NCBI RefSeq assembly: GCF_002101735.1
Contig: NZ_LQPE01000136.1
Location: forward strand, 1 to 48,184
DNA: 48,184 nt
DNA from: Mycobacterium kyorinense
GTDB lineage: Bacteria; Actinomycetota; Actinomycetes; Mycobacteriales; Mycobacteriaceae
Reading direction: 5' to 3'
The notes under the pieces are model-generated. The model did not search any database. It had not been told where the DNA came from and saw only the letters and a program-made list of their open reading frames with translations. The translations under genes were made by a program, and so were the position numbers. This document shows positions 33,237 through 43,368 of the stretch, one piece after another. Within the stretch, counting starts at the first letter, position 1. Each line of letters starts with the position of its first letter.

Positions 33237-34586
33237 ATGGCTGCGCTGTCGGCGGCGGTGTTCGCACTGAGCTGGTGGCTGGGCGCATATCTGTTGGCGC
33301 GTGACCCGCGCAAGCCGGTGCTCGTGTTGGCGGCGACCGGGCTGTGCGGCTTCGCGGCCGTGGTTGCGCTGGACGCGGTGCGGCTGGTCGCGCACGTCGG
33401 GCTGCTCAACCAGGTCGAGATATACCTGGCGGCCGTGCCCGGTGTGGCATGGTTCGCGGTCCTTGTCGAGCTGGCCCGGCCCTGCGACAGCTGGCGGGCC
33501 CGCACCGGTGAGCTGCTGCTGATCGGTGGCGTCGCGGCGTTGACCCTGGTCGGCGCGGCGATGGCCGGCAGTGTCGACGGGCCGTTGCGGCTCGGCCATT
33601 GGGTGATGTTCGCGGTGATATCGCTTTCCACCCTCGGCGCAATGGCCAAGGCCCTGGCACGGCCCGCCCAGCCGATCCCGGTGGTCGGCCTCGTCGTCGT
33701 GGCGACGTTGTTCTTCTCGCTGAGCAATGCGATCTTGGTCATTCCGCTGGGTCTGGTCCCCAGCTGGCTGGCGCTGGCGTCGACGGGATGTGACGTGCTC
33801 GCGCTCGGTGTTGCGGTGGCGCTGTGGGATGCCTTCGACGAGGGCCAGGCGCTGCGCGCCGACATGCTGCGTTCTTTTTGGGGCAGCGTCACGGTGGCCG
33901 TGCTGTTCGGCGGTCAGGTGCTGATCGGCATCGCGTTGACCGGCCAGCAGACCGCACTGATGGTGCTGCTGTTCACCAGCCTGGCCATCGCGATCGACGT
34001 GCAGGTGCTCGCCGACCCGATGGCGGGCATGCTGGACCGGATGGCGTTCTGGCGGTCTCCGACGCTGCGCGCCGACCGGGCGACGCTGCGGCGCACCGAA
34101 TCCGCGCTGCCGCTGCGCTCGGCCGACCCGCTCGACGACGTCGACGACGACACCTTCGCCCGGCTCACTCGCCGCGCGCTCGGCCACTACGGCGACCTGT
34201 CGAAGCTGGTCGCCAGCCCCCTGACCGCGCTGCCCGAAATCGACGAGCGGCTGGCCGCCCGCGGCGCGCCCGACCAGCCGCTGGAGCGGGCCATCGAACT
34301 CAAGGCGTTACTGGCCGATCGCATCGCGGCGCTCAAGCCGCGCGACGGCGGCGACTTCGGCACCACCGAACAATGGCGCTATTACAACTCGCTGTACTTC
34401 CCGTACGTCGTGGGCGTGCGCGCCTACGCGCAGAACGCCACGGCCGCCGGCCTGGACCCGATCGCCCGGCAGGCGTGGCAGTGGTTCGTCACCGAGGTGC
34501 CGCAGCGCTCGCTGCACAACTGGCAGAACGCCGCCGCCCGGTTGATCGCCGCCGATCTGCGTGGCCGGGTAGCCGTTTCCAGCTAA
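33237..34586 (+). CDS. Polytopic membrane protein with a cytoplasmic C-terminal domain, unknown
   Basis: A 449-residue protein. The first 255 residues contain about seven or eight transmembrane segments, a histidine-kinase-like membrane topology. The last 190 residues are soluble: an acidic segment DDVDDDTFARLTRRAL, then a helical region ending RSLHNWQNAAARLIAADLRGR. This C-terminal part looks like a domain found at the end of other bacterial regulators, but I see no kinase, GGDEF or phosphatase motif. GGAG lies four bases before ATG 33237. Likely co-transcribed with the small membrane protein upstream. Sensory function is a guess. Confidence 0.8.
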   Translation: MAALSAAVFALSWWLGAYLLARDPRKPVLVLAATGLCGFAAVVALDAVRLVAHVGLLNQVEIYLAAVPGVAWFAVLVELARPCDSWRARTGELLLIGGVAALTLVGAAMAGSVDGPLRLGHWVMFAVISLSTLGAMAKALARPAQPIPVVGLVVVATLFFSLSNAILVIPLGLVPSWLALASTGCDVLALGVAVALWDAFDEGQALRADMLRSFWGSVTVAVLFGGQVLIGIALTGQQTALMVLLFTSLAIAIDVQVLADPMAGMLDRMAFWRSPTLRADRATLRRTESALPLRSADPLDDVDDDTFARLTRRALGHYGDLSKLVASPLTALPEIDERLAARGAPDQPLERAIELKALLADRIAALKPRDGGDFGTTEQWRYYNSLYFPYVVGVRAYAQNATAAGLDPIARQAWQWFVTEVPQRSLHNWQNAAARLIAADLRGRVAVSS

Positions 34587-34621
34587 GGAAATATCTGTCC
34601 GGCAAAACCGTGTTGACCTGC

Positions 34622-34692
34622 GCATGGCATTAGTTGGCAGTGCCATGCGTCGATCTGGCAGTCCCAGAGCGGCACGCTCAAACATGTTCGAG
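34622..34692 (+). promoter_or_regulatory. Nested palindromes upstream of a membrane protein gene
   Basis: GCATGGCA (34622-34629) pairs with TGCCATGC (34641-34648). Inside this lies TTGGCAGTGCCA (34634-34645), a palindrome around a central G. Further down, CTCAAACA (34677-34684) and TGTTCGAG (34685-34692) form an 8-8 palindrome with one mismatch, 24 bases before the start codon. All sit in the 129-base gap before the gene at 34716. Two separate repressor sites are possible. Confidence 0.55.
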
Positions 34693-34715
34693 CACGTCAC
34701 CCAAGGAGTTTTGAC

Positions 34716-35135
34716 ATGACCGCTACTGCCGGATTGGCCACCCGCCCGTTCGCCGACTCGACCGACTCGCTGCTGCGCTTCGCGATGCGCGCCGACGCCA
34801 CGCTGACCGGGCTCGCGGGCCTGGCCGTCGCCGTGCTCGCCGACCCGATCTCGTCGCTGACAGGCTTGAGTTCGATTCAGGAATACATCGCCGGGGCCCT
34901 GTGCGTGTTGTACGGGCTGGGCGTGTTCAGCATCGCCGCGGCGCCCGATCTTCGCCGCGCCGGGATCGGCGTCGTGATCGCCAATGTCGTGTGCACCGTG
35001 GGGGCGGTCGCCGTCGTCGCCGCCGGGGTGTTGCCGCTGACGGCCACCGGTGTGGTCGCAACATTGGCCAGCGGCGTGTACACCGCACTGTTCGGTTACC
35101 TGCAATACCTCGGAGTGCGCCGACTGCCGGCGTGA
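34716..35135 (+). CDS. Small four-helix membrane protein, unknown
   Basis: A 139-residue protein with four transmembrane segments, for example ATLTGLAGLAVAVLADPISSL region, YIAGALCVLYGLGVFSIAA, and GVVIANVVCTVGAVAVVAAG. The start ATG at 34716 has AAGGAG eight bases upstream. Several nested palindromes precede it, so it is probably repressed in normal growth. No gene partner on the same strand follows; coaA is convergent. The fold suggests a DoxX- or DUF-type small membrane protein, but I cannot place it in a family. Confidence 0.8.
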   Translation: MTATAGLATRPFADSTDSLLRFAMRADATLTGLAGLAVAVLADPISSLTGLSSIQEYIAGALCVLYGLGVFSIAAAPDLRRAGIGVVIANVVCTVGAVAVVAAGVLPLTATGVVATLASGVYTALFGYLQYLGVRRLPA

Positions 35136-35290
35136 CTCCCTTCCGCTGGTGCGGGGCGCTGCCACCGTTTCGAGGTTTGCGGTGGGGGTCCCCGCACCGG
35201 CTCATTGCGCGATATCCATCGCTCGAGCGTGGACTTTTGGCACGCAGAACCGCGAGTGGGCGTGTCTTAAGCCCACAGTCGACGCAGAAG

Positions 35291-37484
<2,194 letters not shown>

Positions 37485-37489
37485 GAGCC

Positions 37490-38917
37490 ATGCCTGCCGA
37501 ATACGCCGACACCGCGAGCGCCGCTTACCGCGCCGCGTTGCAGGTCGTCGAATCCGTCGAACCCCGCATCGCCGCCGCGACCCGCAAAGAGCTTGCCGAC
37601 CAACGTGATTCGCTCAAGCTGATCGCCAGCGAGAACTACGCTTCGCCCGCGGTGCTGCTGACGATGGGCAGTTGGCTGTCGGACAAGTACGCCGAGGGCA
37701 CCATCGGGCACCGCTTCTATGCGGGCTGCCAAAACGTCGACACTGTCGAGAGCGTGGCCGCCGAGCACGCCCGCGAGCTGTTCGGCGCGCCCTACGCCTA
37801 CGTGCAGCCGCACTCGGGCATCGACGCCAACCTCGTTGCGTACTGGGCCATTCTGGCCACCCGGGTCGAGGCGCCGGGCCTGGCCGAGGCCGGCGTCAAG
37901 CACGTCAACAACCTGTCCGAACAGGACTGGGAAGCGCTGCGCCACAAGCTGGGCAACCAGCGGCTGCTGGGCATGTCGCTGGATGCCGGCGGGCACCTCA
38001 CCCACGGTTTCCGGCCCAACATCTCGGGCAAGATGTTCCACCAGCGCAGCTACGGCACCGACCCGCAAACCGAGTTGCTGGACTATGACAAGGTCGCGGC
38101 GGCGGCGCGGGAGTTCAAGCCGTTGATCCTGGTCGCGGGCTACTCGGCCTATCCGCGGCGGATCAACTTCGCCACCATGCGCGAGATCGCCGACGAGGTG
38201 GGCGCCACCCTGATGGTCGACATGGCGCACTTCGCCGGGCTTGTCGCGGGCAAGGTGTTCACCGGCGACGAGGACCCGGTGCCGCACGCGCACGTCACCA
38301 CCACGACGACGCACAAGTCGTTGCGCGGCCCCCGCGGCGGGCTGATCCTGGCCCAGCCGGAGTACGCCGACGCCGTCGACAAGGGCTGCCCGATGGTGCT
38401 GGGCGGGCCGCTGGCCCACGTCATGGCCGCCAAGGCCGTCGCGCTGGCCGAGGCCCGCCAGCCGACGTTCCAGACCTACGCCCAGCAGGTCGCCGACAAC
38501 GCGCACGCACTGGCCGAGGGGTTCCTCAAGCGCGGAGCGCGGCTGGTGACCGGCGGCACGGACAACCACATCGTGCTGCTCGACGTCACGTCGTTCGGGC
38601 TGACCGGCCGCCAGGCCGAATCGGCGCTGCTGGACTCCGGCGTCGTCACCAACCGCAACTCGATTCCCGTCGATCCCAACGGCGCCTGGTACACCAGCGG
38701 CATCCGGCTCGGCACGCCGGCGCTGACCAGTCGCGGCTTCGGCGCTGCCGACTTCGACCGGGTCGCCGAGCTGGTGGTCGACGTCCTGAAGAACACCACG
38801 GCCGAGGGCACGTCGAAAGCCAAGTACACGCTGGCCGACGGCACCGCCGAACGGGTGCGCGCCGCGTCGGCCGAGCTGCTGGACGCCAACCCGCTCTACC
38901 CGGGCTTGACGGTGTGA
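37490..38917 (+). CDS. glyA: Serine hydroxymethyltransferase, long form
   Basis: A 475-residue PLP enzyme converting serine and tetrahydrofolate to glycine and methylene-tetrahydrofolate. K276 in [13 protein letters not shown] is the PLP lysine; [14 protein letters not shown] and [15 protein letters not shown] are family segments. It is about 50 residues longer than M. tuberculosis GlyA1 (426). The extra residues are mostly an insertion at about 124-155 ([19 protein letters not shown]) and a longer C-terminus, as in Streptomyces-type enzymes. It sits where Rv1093 would be, between coaA and desA2, but appears to be a different SHMT lineage. Coupled to DUF885 upstream and to a secreted-protein gene downstream. 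Confidence 0.92.
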   Translation: MPAEYADTASAAYRAALQVVESVEPRIAAATRKELADQRDSLKLIASENYASPAVLLTMGSWLSDKYAEGTIGHRFYAGCQNVDTVESVAAEHARELFGAPYAYVQPHSGIDANLVAYWAILATRVEAPGLAEAGVKHVNNLSEQDWEALRHKLGNQRLLGMSLDAGGHLTHGFRPNISGKMFHQRSYGTDPQTELLDYDKVAAAAREFKPLILVAGYSAYPRRINFATMREIADEVGATLMVDMAHFAGLVAGKVFTGDEDPVPHAHVTTTTTHKSLRGPRGGLILAQPEYADAVDKGCPMVLGGPLAHVMAAKAVALAEARQPTFQTYAQQVADNAHALAEGFLKRGARLVTGGTDNHIVLLDVTSFGLTGRQAESALLDSGVVTNRNSIPVDPNGAWYTSGIRLGTPALTSRGFGAADFDRVAELVVDVLKNTTAEGTSKAKYTLADGTAERVRAASAELLDANPLYPGLTV

Positions 38918-39453
38918 AGTCGGCCCGGTTCGTCGCCTGCGTCGCCGTCGCGATGTTGGCGCCGTCGCCGGCCGCCGCCGCAGCACCGCCGGGATTTCCC
39001 GATCTGAGCGCTTTCGCTCCGGTGGATCCGCAGGGCTACCTGGGCGCCAGTCGCTACCTGGACAACAACGACAACGACGTGGGGGTGTGGTTTTCCACCT
39101 CCGACGGCGTGGTTTGCAGCTGGACCTATTTCCCCAAGGCCATGGAAAGCCCGATGGGTTGGCCGGGCATCACGTGCATGGGGGACATTCCCGGCATCCC
39201 GGATTCGGTTCCCGACAGCGGGGCTCCGGGATGCGCCCGGGTGTGGCCGCGGCCAGTCTCGTCCGACTTCGTTCTCGACAGGCATGGCGGCGCATGCCCG
39301 CCGTTTCGCGGCGCCGCCGTCATGAACGCCGGGCAGAAGATCGAAACCGGCGACGCCACCTGCGCGGTCGGCGCGAACCAGTTGCTCGCCTGTATCGATC
39401 CCTCCCGCGGCAAGGGATTCGTCCTGCAGCCATCCGGCAGCTGGGTGTTCTGA
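38914..39453 (+). CDS. Secreted cysteine-rich protein, unknown
   Basis: A 179-residue exported protein. Signal peptide [21 protein letters not shown] ends near residue 23. The mature protein has eight cysteines (in VVCSWTY, ITCMGD, PGCARVW, GACPPF, ATCAVG and LACIDPS among others), enough for several disulfides, and ends SGSWVF. GTG at 38914 overlaps the glyA stop by four bases. The pattern resembles mycobacterial secreted proteins of unknown role that are frequent in slow growers. I do not recognise a named family. Confidence 0.82.
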   Translation: MKSARFVACVAVAMLAPSPAAAAAPPGFPDLSAFAPVDPQGYLGASRYLDNNDNDVGVWFSTSDGVVCSWTYFPKAMESPMGWPGITCMGDIPGIPDSVPDSGAPGCARVWPRPVSSDFVLDRHGGACPPFRGAAVMNAGQKIETGDATCAVGANQLLACIDPSRGKGFVLQPSGSWVF

Positions 39454-39510
39454 CCGCCACGCGACCAGGGAGTTTCACGAAACCTGTGAACCCGGGTTAC
39501 ATTTACTTTC

Positions 39511-40338
39511 ATGGCCGTGAAACCCGTTGCTAATGCACTGACGCTTGAACTCGAGCCGGTGGTGGAGCAGCTGATGGACCACCACCTCAACACCGAGGAT
39601 CTGTGGTTCGCGCACGACTATGTGCCGTTCGAGCAGGGCGAGAACTTCGCCTTCCTCGGCGGCCGCGATTGGGACCCGTCCCAGGCGACGCTGCCGCGAG
39701 TGATCACCGACGCCTGCGAGATCCTGCTGATCACCAAGGACAACCTGGCCGGCTACCACCGTGAGCTCGTCGAGCACTTCATCCTCGAAGACTGGTGGGG
39801 CCGCTGGCTGGGCCGGTGGACCGCCGAGGAGCACCTGCACGCCATCGCGCTGCGCGAATACCTCGTGGTGACCCGTGAAATCGACCCGACCGCCAACGAG
39901 CAGGTCCGGGTCGACCACGTGATGAAGGGCTACCGGGCCGACCGCTACAGCCAGGTCGAAACGCTGGTGTTCATGGCATTCTTCGAGCGCGCCCATGCGG
40001 TGTTCTGCCGCAACCTGGCGGCCCAGATCGAAGAGCCCGTGCTGGCCGGGCTGATCACCCGGATCGCCAAAGACGAAGAGCGCCATGAAGACTTCTTCGC
40101 CAAGCTCGTCGCGCACTGCCTGGAGTACAGCTGCGACGAGACGATCGCGGCGATCGCGGCGCGGGCCGCGGAGCTCGGCGTCGTCGGCGGCGACATCGAC
40201 GCCTACCAAGACAAGGTGCAGAAGATGGCCGAGGCGGGAATTTTCGGCGAACCCCAGTTGCGCCAGGTGATCTCGGACCGCATCACCGCGTGGGGCTTGG
40301 CCGACCAGCCCGAACTGCGGCAGTTCGTCGCCGGCTGA
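39511..40338 (+). CDS. desA2: Acyl-[ACP] desaturase DesA2
   Basis: A 275-residue soluble acyl-ACP desaturase of the diiron ferritin-like fold. Iron ligands are in the paired motifs E-E-H-L-H (TAEEHLHAIA) and D-E-E-R-H-E (AKDEERHEDFF). The length matches Rv1094, which is shorter than DesA1 and plant enzymes. The M. tuberculosis protein is essential in several screens and linked to mycolic acid synthesis, although its own catalytic competence has been debated because one metal-site region differs from plant desaturases. ATG at 39511 lacks a strong ribosome binding site. The next gene is 317 bases away. Confidence 0.93.
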   Translation: MAVKPVANALTLELEPVVEQLMDHHLNTEDLWFAHDYVPFEQGENFAFLGGRDWDPSQATLPRVITDACEILLITKDNLAGYHRELVEHFILEDWWGRWLGRWTAEEHLHAIALREYLVVTREIDPTANEQVRVDHVMKGYRADRYSQVETLVFMAFFERAHAVFCRNLAAQIEEPVLAGLITRIAKDEERHEDFFAKLVAHCLEYSCDETIAAIAARAAELGVVGGDIDAYQDKVQKMAEAGIFGEPQLRQVISDRITAWGLADQPELRQFVAG

Positions 40339-40348
40339 CCTTTCCACC

Positions 40349-40408
40349 GCGAGCGTGCGTAGTTGCACGCGTTTTGGGCGGTTTCGACGTGCATCCATGC
40401 ACGCTCGC
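40349..40408 (+). repeat. 60-bp double-stem hairpin repeat after desA2
   Basis: Outer arms GCGAGCGTGC (40349-40358) and GCACGCTCGC (40399-40408) pair perfectly. Inner arms TGCACG (40364-40369) and CGTGCA (40388-40393) form a second stem with an 18-base loop. This sequence type is a common intergenic repeat in mycobacteria as I recall it. Its architecture (outer stem of about 10, small internal loop, inner stem of 6, loop of 17-18) is the same as that of the unrelated 65-bp repeats at 17787 and 18723. It could end desA2 transcription. Confidence 0.8.
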
Positions 40409-40447
40409 CGTCCAGACGCGGCGCGCCTGCACGGCGGGCCTGCTCTG

Positions 40448-40663
40448 ATGCGAGTAGCGTCGCATTCGATGGCTAGCGACGTGCTCTGCTGTCCAGACGG
40501 CACCTCTTGTCACGACCACAACAGGACCGGCCCCGGTCCTGGTGCCGCCGCCCCGCCGATACGCTCTGCGCGGGGCCGCGCGGAGTCCGGTCCGTCGACG
40601 ATGCAGCCCGTGAAACGGGCTGCTGAGGAGCGGGCCACTAGCCTAGGAGCGCTCCGTGACTGA
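40448..40663 (+). CDS. Possible PhoAT antitoxin ORF upstream of phoH2
   Basis: An open frame of 71 codons from ATG 40448 (or 64 from ATG 40469) ends inside phoH2, overlapping its start by eight bases. In M. tuberculosis and M. smegmatis a small gene, phoAT, precedes phoH2 in this overlapping arrangement and was reported to act as antitoxin. The peptide is basic and disordered, with [11 protein letters not shown] near its start and [14 protein letters not shown] near its end. About 50 of 71 codons end in G or C, less than in surrounding genes, and three strong hairpins lie inside the frame. It may therefore be non-coding leader; the identification rests mostly on position. Confidence 0.4.
   Translation: MRVASHSMASDVLCCPDGTSCHDHNRTGPGPGAAAPPIRSARGRAESGPSTMQPVKRAAEERATSLGALRD
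40499..40623 (+). ncRNA. Structured leader upstream of phoH2 (three strong hairpins)
   Basis: Three consecutive stems: GGCACC/GGTGCC (40499-40504 with 40541-40546) enclosing AGGACCGG/CCGGTCCT (40523-40540); CTCTGCGCGG/CCGCGCGGAG (40564-40585), perfect if U-G is allowed; and GCAGCCCGT-GAA-ACGGGCTGC (40603-40623), a perfect 9-bp stem with a three-base loop. The last lies 32 bases before the phoH2 start. Such density is unusual and suggests an RNA element controlling phoH2, or a small RNA. No known riboswitch class is recognised. Confidence 0.4.
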
Positions 40664-41963
40664 TACCCGGACGTATGTGCTGGACACCTCGGTGCTGTTG
40701 TCCGACCCGTGGGCGTGCACCCGGTTCGCCGAGCACGACGTGGTGGTGCCGCTGGTCGTGATCAGCGAACTGGAGGCCAAGCGCTATCACCACGAACTGG
40801 GCTGGTTCGCCCGTCAGGCGCTGCGCTTGTTCGACGACCTTCGGCTGGAGCACGGACGGCTCGATCAGCCCATTCCCGTTGGGACACAAGGCGGTACGCT
40901 GCATGTCGAACTCAACCACAGCGACCCTGCGGTGCTGCCGGCGGGCTTCCGCACCGACAGCAACGACTCACGGATTCTGTGCTGTGCCGCCAACCTCGCC
41001 GCCGAGGGCAAGCGAGTCACATTGGTGTCCAAGGACATTCCGCTGCGGGTCAAGGCCGGCGCGGTCGGCCTGTCGGCCGACGAATACCACGCCCAGGACG
41101 TCGTCACCTCCGGATGGACCGGGATGGCCGAGGTCGAAGCCTCGGCCGACGACATCGACGTATTGTTCGCCGACGGCGAAATAGACCTGGCTGCGGCACG
41201 AGACCTGCCCTGCCACACCGGAATTCGGCTGCTGGGCGGTAGCTCGCATGCGCTGGGACGGGTCAACGCCCACAAGCGTGTGCAGCTGGTGCGCGGGGAC
41301 CGCGAAGTGTTCGGGCTGCGCGGGCGCTCCGCCGAGCAGCGGGTGGCGCTGGATCTGCTACTCGACGAGTCGGTGGGCATCGTGTCGCTGGGCGGCAAGG
41401 CCGGCACCGGCAAGTCGGCGCTGGCATTGTGCGCGGGCCTGGAAGCGGTGCTGGAGCGACGAACCCACCGCAAGGTGGTCGTGTTCCGCCCGCTGTATGC
41501 GGTCGGCGGCCAGGAGCTGGGCTATCTGCCCGGCAGTGAGAGCGACAAGATGGGCCCCTGGGCGCAGGCGGTGTTCGACACCCTCGAGGGCCTGGCCAGC
41601 CCGGCGGTGCTCGACGAGGTGCTGTCCCGCGGCATGCTCGAGGTGCTGCCGCTGACGCACATCCGCGGCCGCTCACTGCACGACTCGTTCGTGATCGTCG
41701 ACGAGGCCCAGTCGCTGGAGCGCAACGTGCTGCTGACCGTGCTGTCGCGGCTGGGCACGGGATCGCGAGTGGTGTTGACGCACGACGTCGCTCAGCGCGA
41801 CAACCTGCGGGTGGGCCGTCACGACGGGGTGGTGGCCGTGATCGAGAAGCTCAAGGGGCACCCGCTGTTCGCGCACATCACGCTGTTGCGCAGCGAGCGC
41901 TCGCCGATCGCGGCGCTGGTCACCGAGATGCTCGAGGAGATCAGCCGGGGCCCGTTGCCCTAG
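40656..41963 (+). CDS. phoH2: PhoH2: PIN-domain ribonuclease fused to PhoH ATPase/helicase
   Basis: A 435-residue fusion. Residues 1-150 are a PIN domain with acidic residues D10 (YVLDTSVLL), E38 ([10 protein letters not shown]) and a late acidic site (TDSND, KDIPLRV), forming a metal-dependent nuclease. Residues 215-435 are a PhoH-type P-loop ATPase: Walker A 247-254 (GKAGTGKS) and Walker B at 345-350 (FVIVDEAQ). Mycobacterial PhoH2 was shown to unwind and cleave RNA with ATP. GTG at 40656 has AGGAG six bases upstream. Corresponds to Rv1095. Confidence 0.95.
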   Translation: MTDTRTYVLDTSVLLSDPWACTRFAEHDVVVPLVVISELEAKRYHHELGWFARQALRLFDDLRLEHGRLDQPIPVGTQGGTLHVELNHSDPAVLPAGFRTDSNDSRILCCAANLAAEGKRVTLVSKDIPLRVKAGAVGLSADEYHAQDVVTSGWTGMAEVEASADDIDVLFADGEIDLAAARDLPCHTGIRLLGGSSHALGRVNAHKRVQLVRGDREVFGLRGRSAEQRVALDLLLDESVGIVSLGGKAGTGKSALALCAGLEAVLERRTHRKVVVFRPLYAVGGQELGYLPGSESDKMGPWAQAVFDTLEGLASPAVLDEVLSRGMLEVLPLTHIRGRSLHDSFVIVDEAQSLERNVLLTVLSRLGTGSRVVLTHDVAQRDNLRVGRHDGVVAVIEKLKGHPLFAHITLLRSERSPIAALVTEMLEEISRGPLP

Positions 41964-42006
41964 CGGCGATCGCAAGCGCGGCGAAGCCGGGCGCAGCGGG
42001 TCGCCG

Positions 42007-42393
42007 CTATGCCCCGAGCGCAAACGCCAAGCCGGCGGTGTCGGCGACGGTGACGGTCAGCGCCGAATGGTCCCGCAGCCCGATCACCCGGCGGACCGGC
42101 GGCTCGAAGTGGATGCAGACGCCGGCGTCGGCGTTGGTCCCGAACGTGAGCCCGTCGTCGGCGAACGACAGCCGCGGCCCCAGCGCCGTCCACCACCGGT
42201 ATGGACCCGTGACATGGGCGTCGCTTATCTGGCTCAGCGGCACGTCGACCCGCAGCGGCCCGTACCGGGCGACGAAGCGCCCGTCCGCGTTGAGGGTGAC
42301 GCCCTGGCGTCCCGGCCAGCGACGGATCGGCAGCCATAGCGGCGCCAGCCGCGGCGCGTAGCGGTAGGGGAAGAAACGGTCCTGGGCGATCAT
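42007..42393 (-). CDS. Conserved hypothetical protein
   Basis: A 128-residue protein (129 if the GTG three bases earlier is used) beginning MIAQDRFFPYRYAP. Predicted mainly beta-strand, with no signal peptide or membrane segment. Distinct features are a Trp-rich segment GPYRWWTALGPRLSFADDG and FEPPVRRVIGLRDH before the end. Its shape suggests a PH-like or split-barrel domain, but I do not recognise the family. It is divergent from the polysaccharide deacetylase with 32 bases between start codons and convergent with phoH2. Confidence 0.78.
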   Translation of the reverse strand: MIAQDRFFPYRYAPRLAPLWLPIRRWPGRQGVTLNADGRFVARYGPLRVDVPLSQISDAHVTGPYRWWTALGPRLSFADDGLTFGTNADAGVCIHFEPPVRRVIGLRDHSALTVTVADTAGLAFALGA

Positions 42394-42425
42394 CACTCTT
42401 ACTATCCGCTGGATAGGCTGCCAGG

Positions 42426-43307
42426 GTGGCGAGACTCTGCGACAGCCAAGCCTGGCGGTACTGGCGTACCGTTCTCGGCGTCGTGGTGGCCGCCGCGGTG
42501 CTGGCCATCGGGGCTCTGACCGGACACGTGCGGCGCGCCGACGCCGACGACGTGGACTGTGCGCAGGTCAAGTGCGTGGCGCTGACGTTCGACGACGGGC
42601 CCGGGCCGTTCACCGACCGGTTGCTGCGCATCCTGGCCGACAACGATGCCAAGGCCACGTTCTTTCTGATCGGCAACAAGGTGGCCGCCAACCCCGCCGG
42701 CGCCAAGCGCATCGCCGAGGCCGGCATGGAGATAGGCAGCCACACATGGGAACACCCCAACATGACGACGATCCCGCCCGAAGACATTCCCGGCCAGCTG
42801 TCCAAGGCCAACGACGCGATCGTCGCCGCCACCGGCCGCACGCCTACGCTGTACCGGCCGGCCGGCGGGCTGTCCAACGCGGCGGTACACCAGGCCGCCG
42901 CTCGGCTCGGCCAGGCCGAAATCCTTTGGGACGTCATCCCTTACGACTGGATCAACGACTCCAACACCGCCGCCACCCGAGCGGTGTTGATGAGCCAGAT
43001 CAAGCCCGGCTCGGTGGTGCTGTTCCATGACACCTACTCCTCGACCGTCGACCTGGTCTACCAGTTCATCCCGGTACTGAAGGCCAACGGCTACCACCTG
43101 GTGACGGTCAGCCAGTTGCTCGGGCCGCGGGCGCCAGGCAGCAGCTACGGCGGCCGCGAGAACGGCCCGCCCGCAAACGACCTGCGCGACATCCCGCCCG
43201 GCGAGATCCCGGCGCTGCCCAACACACCGTCGCCCAAGCCCATGCCCAACTTCCCGATCACCGATATCCCCGGCGCCAACTCCGGCGGCCCCAATAACGG
43301 GGCCTGA
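42426..43307 (+). CDS. Polysaccharide deacetylase (NodB/CE4 family, Rv1096 type)
   Basis: A 293-residue exported carbohydrate esterase. A membrane-anchoring or signal segment is at 15-33. The NodB domain has TFDDGP with D56 (base) and D57 (metal) and H106/H110 in SHTWEHP as the other metal ligands; RPAGG, DWIND and VVLFHDTY are further family motifs. The C-terminal 60 residues are Pro-rich and disordered. M. tuberculosis Rv1096 has been reported to deacetylate peptidoglycan and to confer lysozyme resistance, so a wall-modifying role is likely. Start is GTG 42426. Confidence 0.92.
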   Translation: MARLCDSQAWRYWRTVLGVVVAAAVLAIGALTGHVRRADADDVDCAQVKCVALTFDDGPGPFTDRLLRILADNDAKATFFLIGNKVAANPAGAKRIAEAGMEIGSHTWEHPNMTTIPPEDIPGQLSKANDAIVAATGRTPTLYRPAGGLSNAAVHQAAARLGQAEILWDVIPYDWINDSNTAATRAVLMSQIKPGSVVLFHDTYSSTVDLVYQFIPVLKANGYHLVTVSQLLGPRAPGSSYGGRENGPPANDLRDIPPGEIPALPNTPSPKPMPNFPITDIPGANSGGPNNGA

Positions 43308-43311
43308 GCTA

Positions 43312-43348
43312 TTGACACGTTGACACAAATCTCTATTCTTTGTGTCAA
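43312..43348 (+). promoter_or_regulatory. Promoter overlapped by a perfect TetR-type operator
   Basis: TTGACA at 43312-43317 and TATTCT at 43334-43339, 16 bases apart, make a good primary sigma-factor promoter. TTGACACAAA at 43320-43329 and its exact reverse complement TTTGTGTCAA at 43339-43348 (nine-base spacer) lie between and just after the boxes. A bound repressor would block polymerase. A further half-site TTGACAC begins at 43312. It controls the oxygenase gene and, by read-through, the TetR gene at 44339. Confidence 0.85.
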
Positions 43349-43368
43349 CAGCTCGAGGGGAGTCGGCT

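Noticed and set aside
34677..34692. Possible SOS (LexA) box in the palindrome CTCAAACA/TGTTCGAG
   Set aside because: The mycobacterial LexA site needs GAAC and GTTC separated by four bases; here the spacing is two and one half is degenerate.
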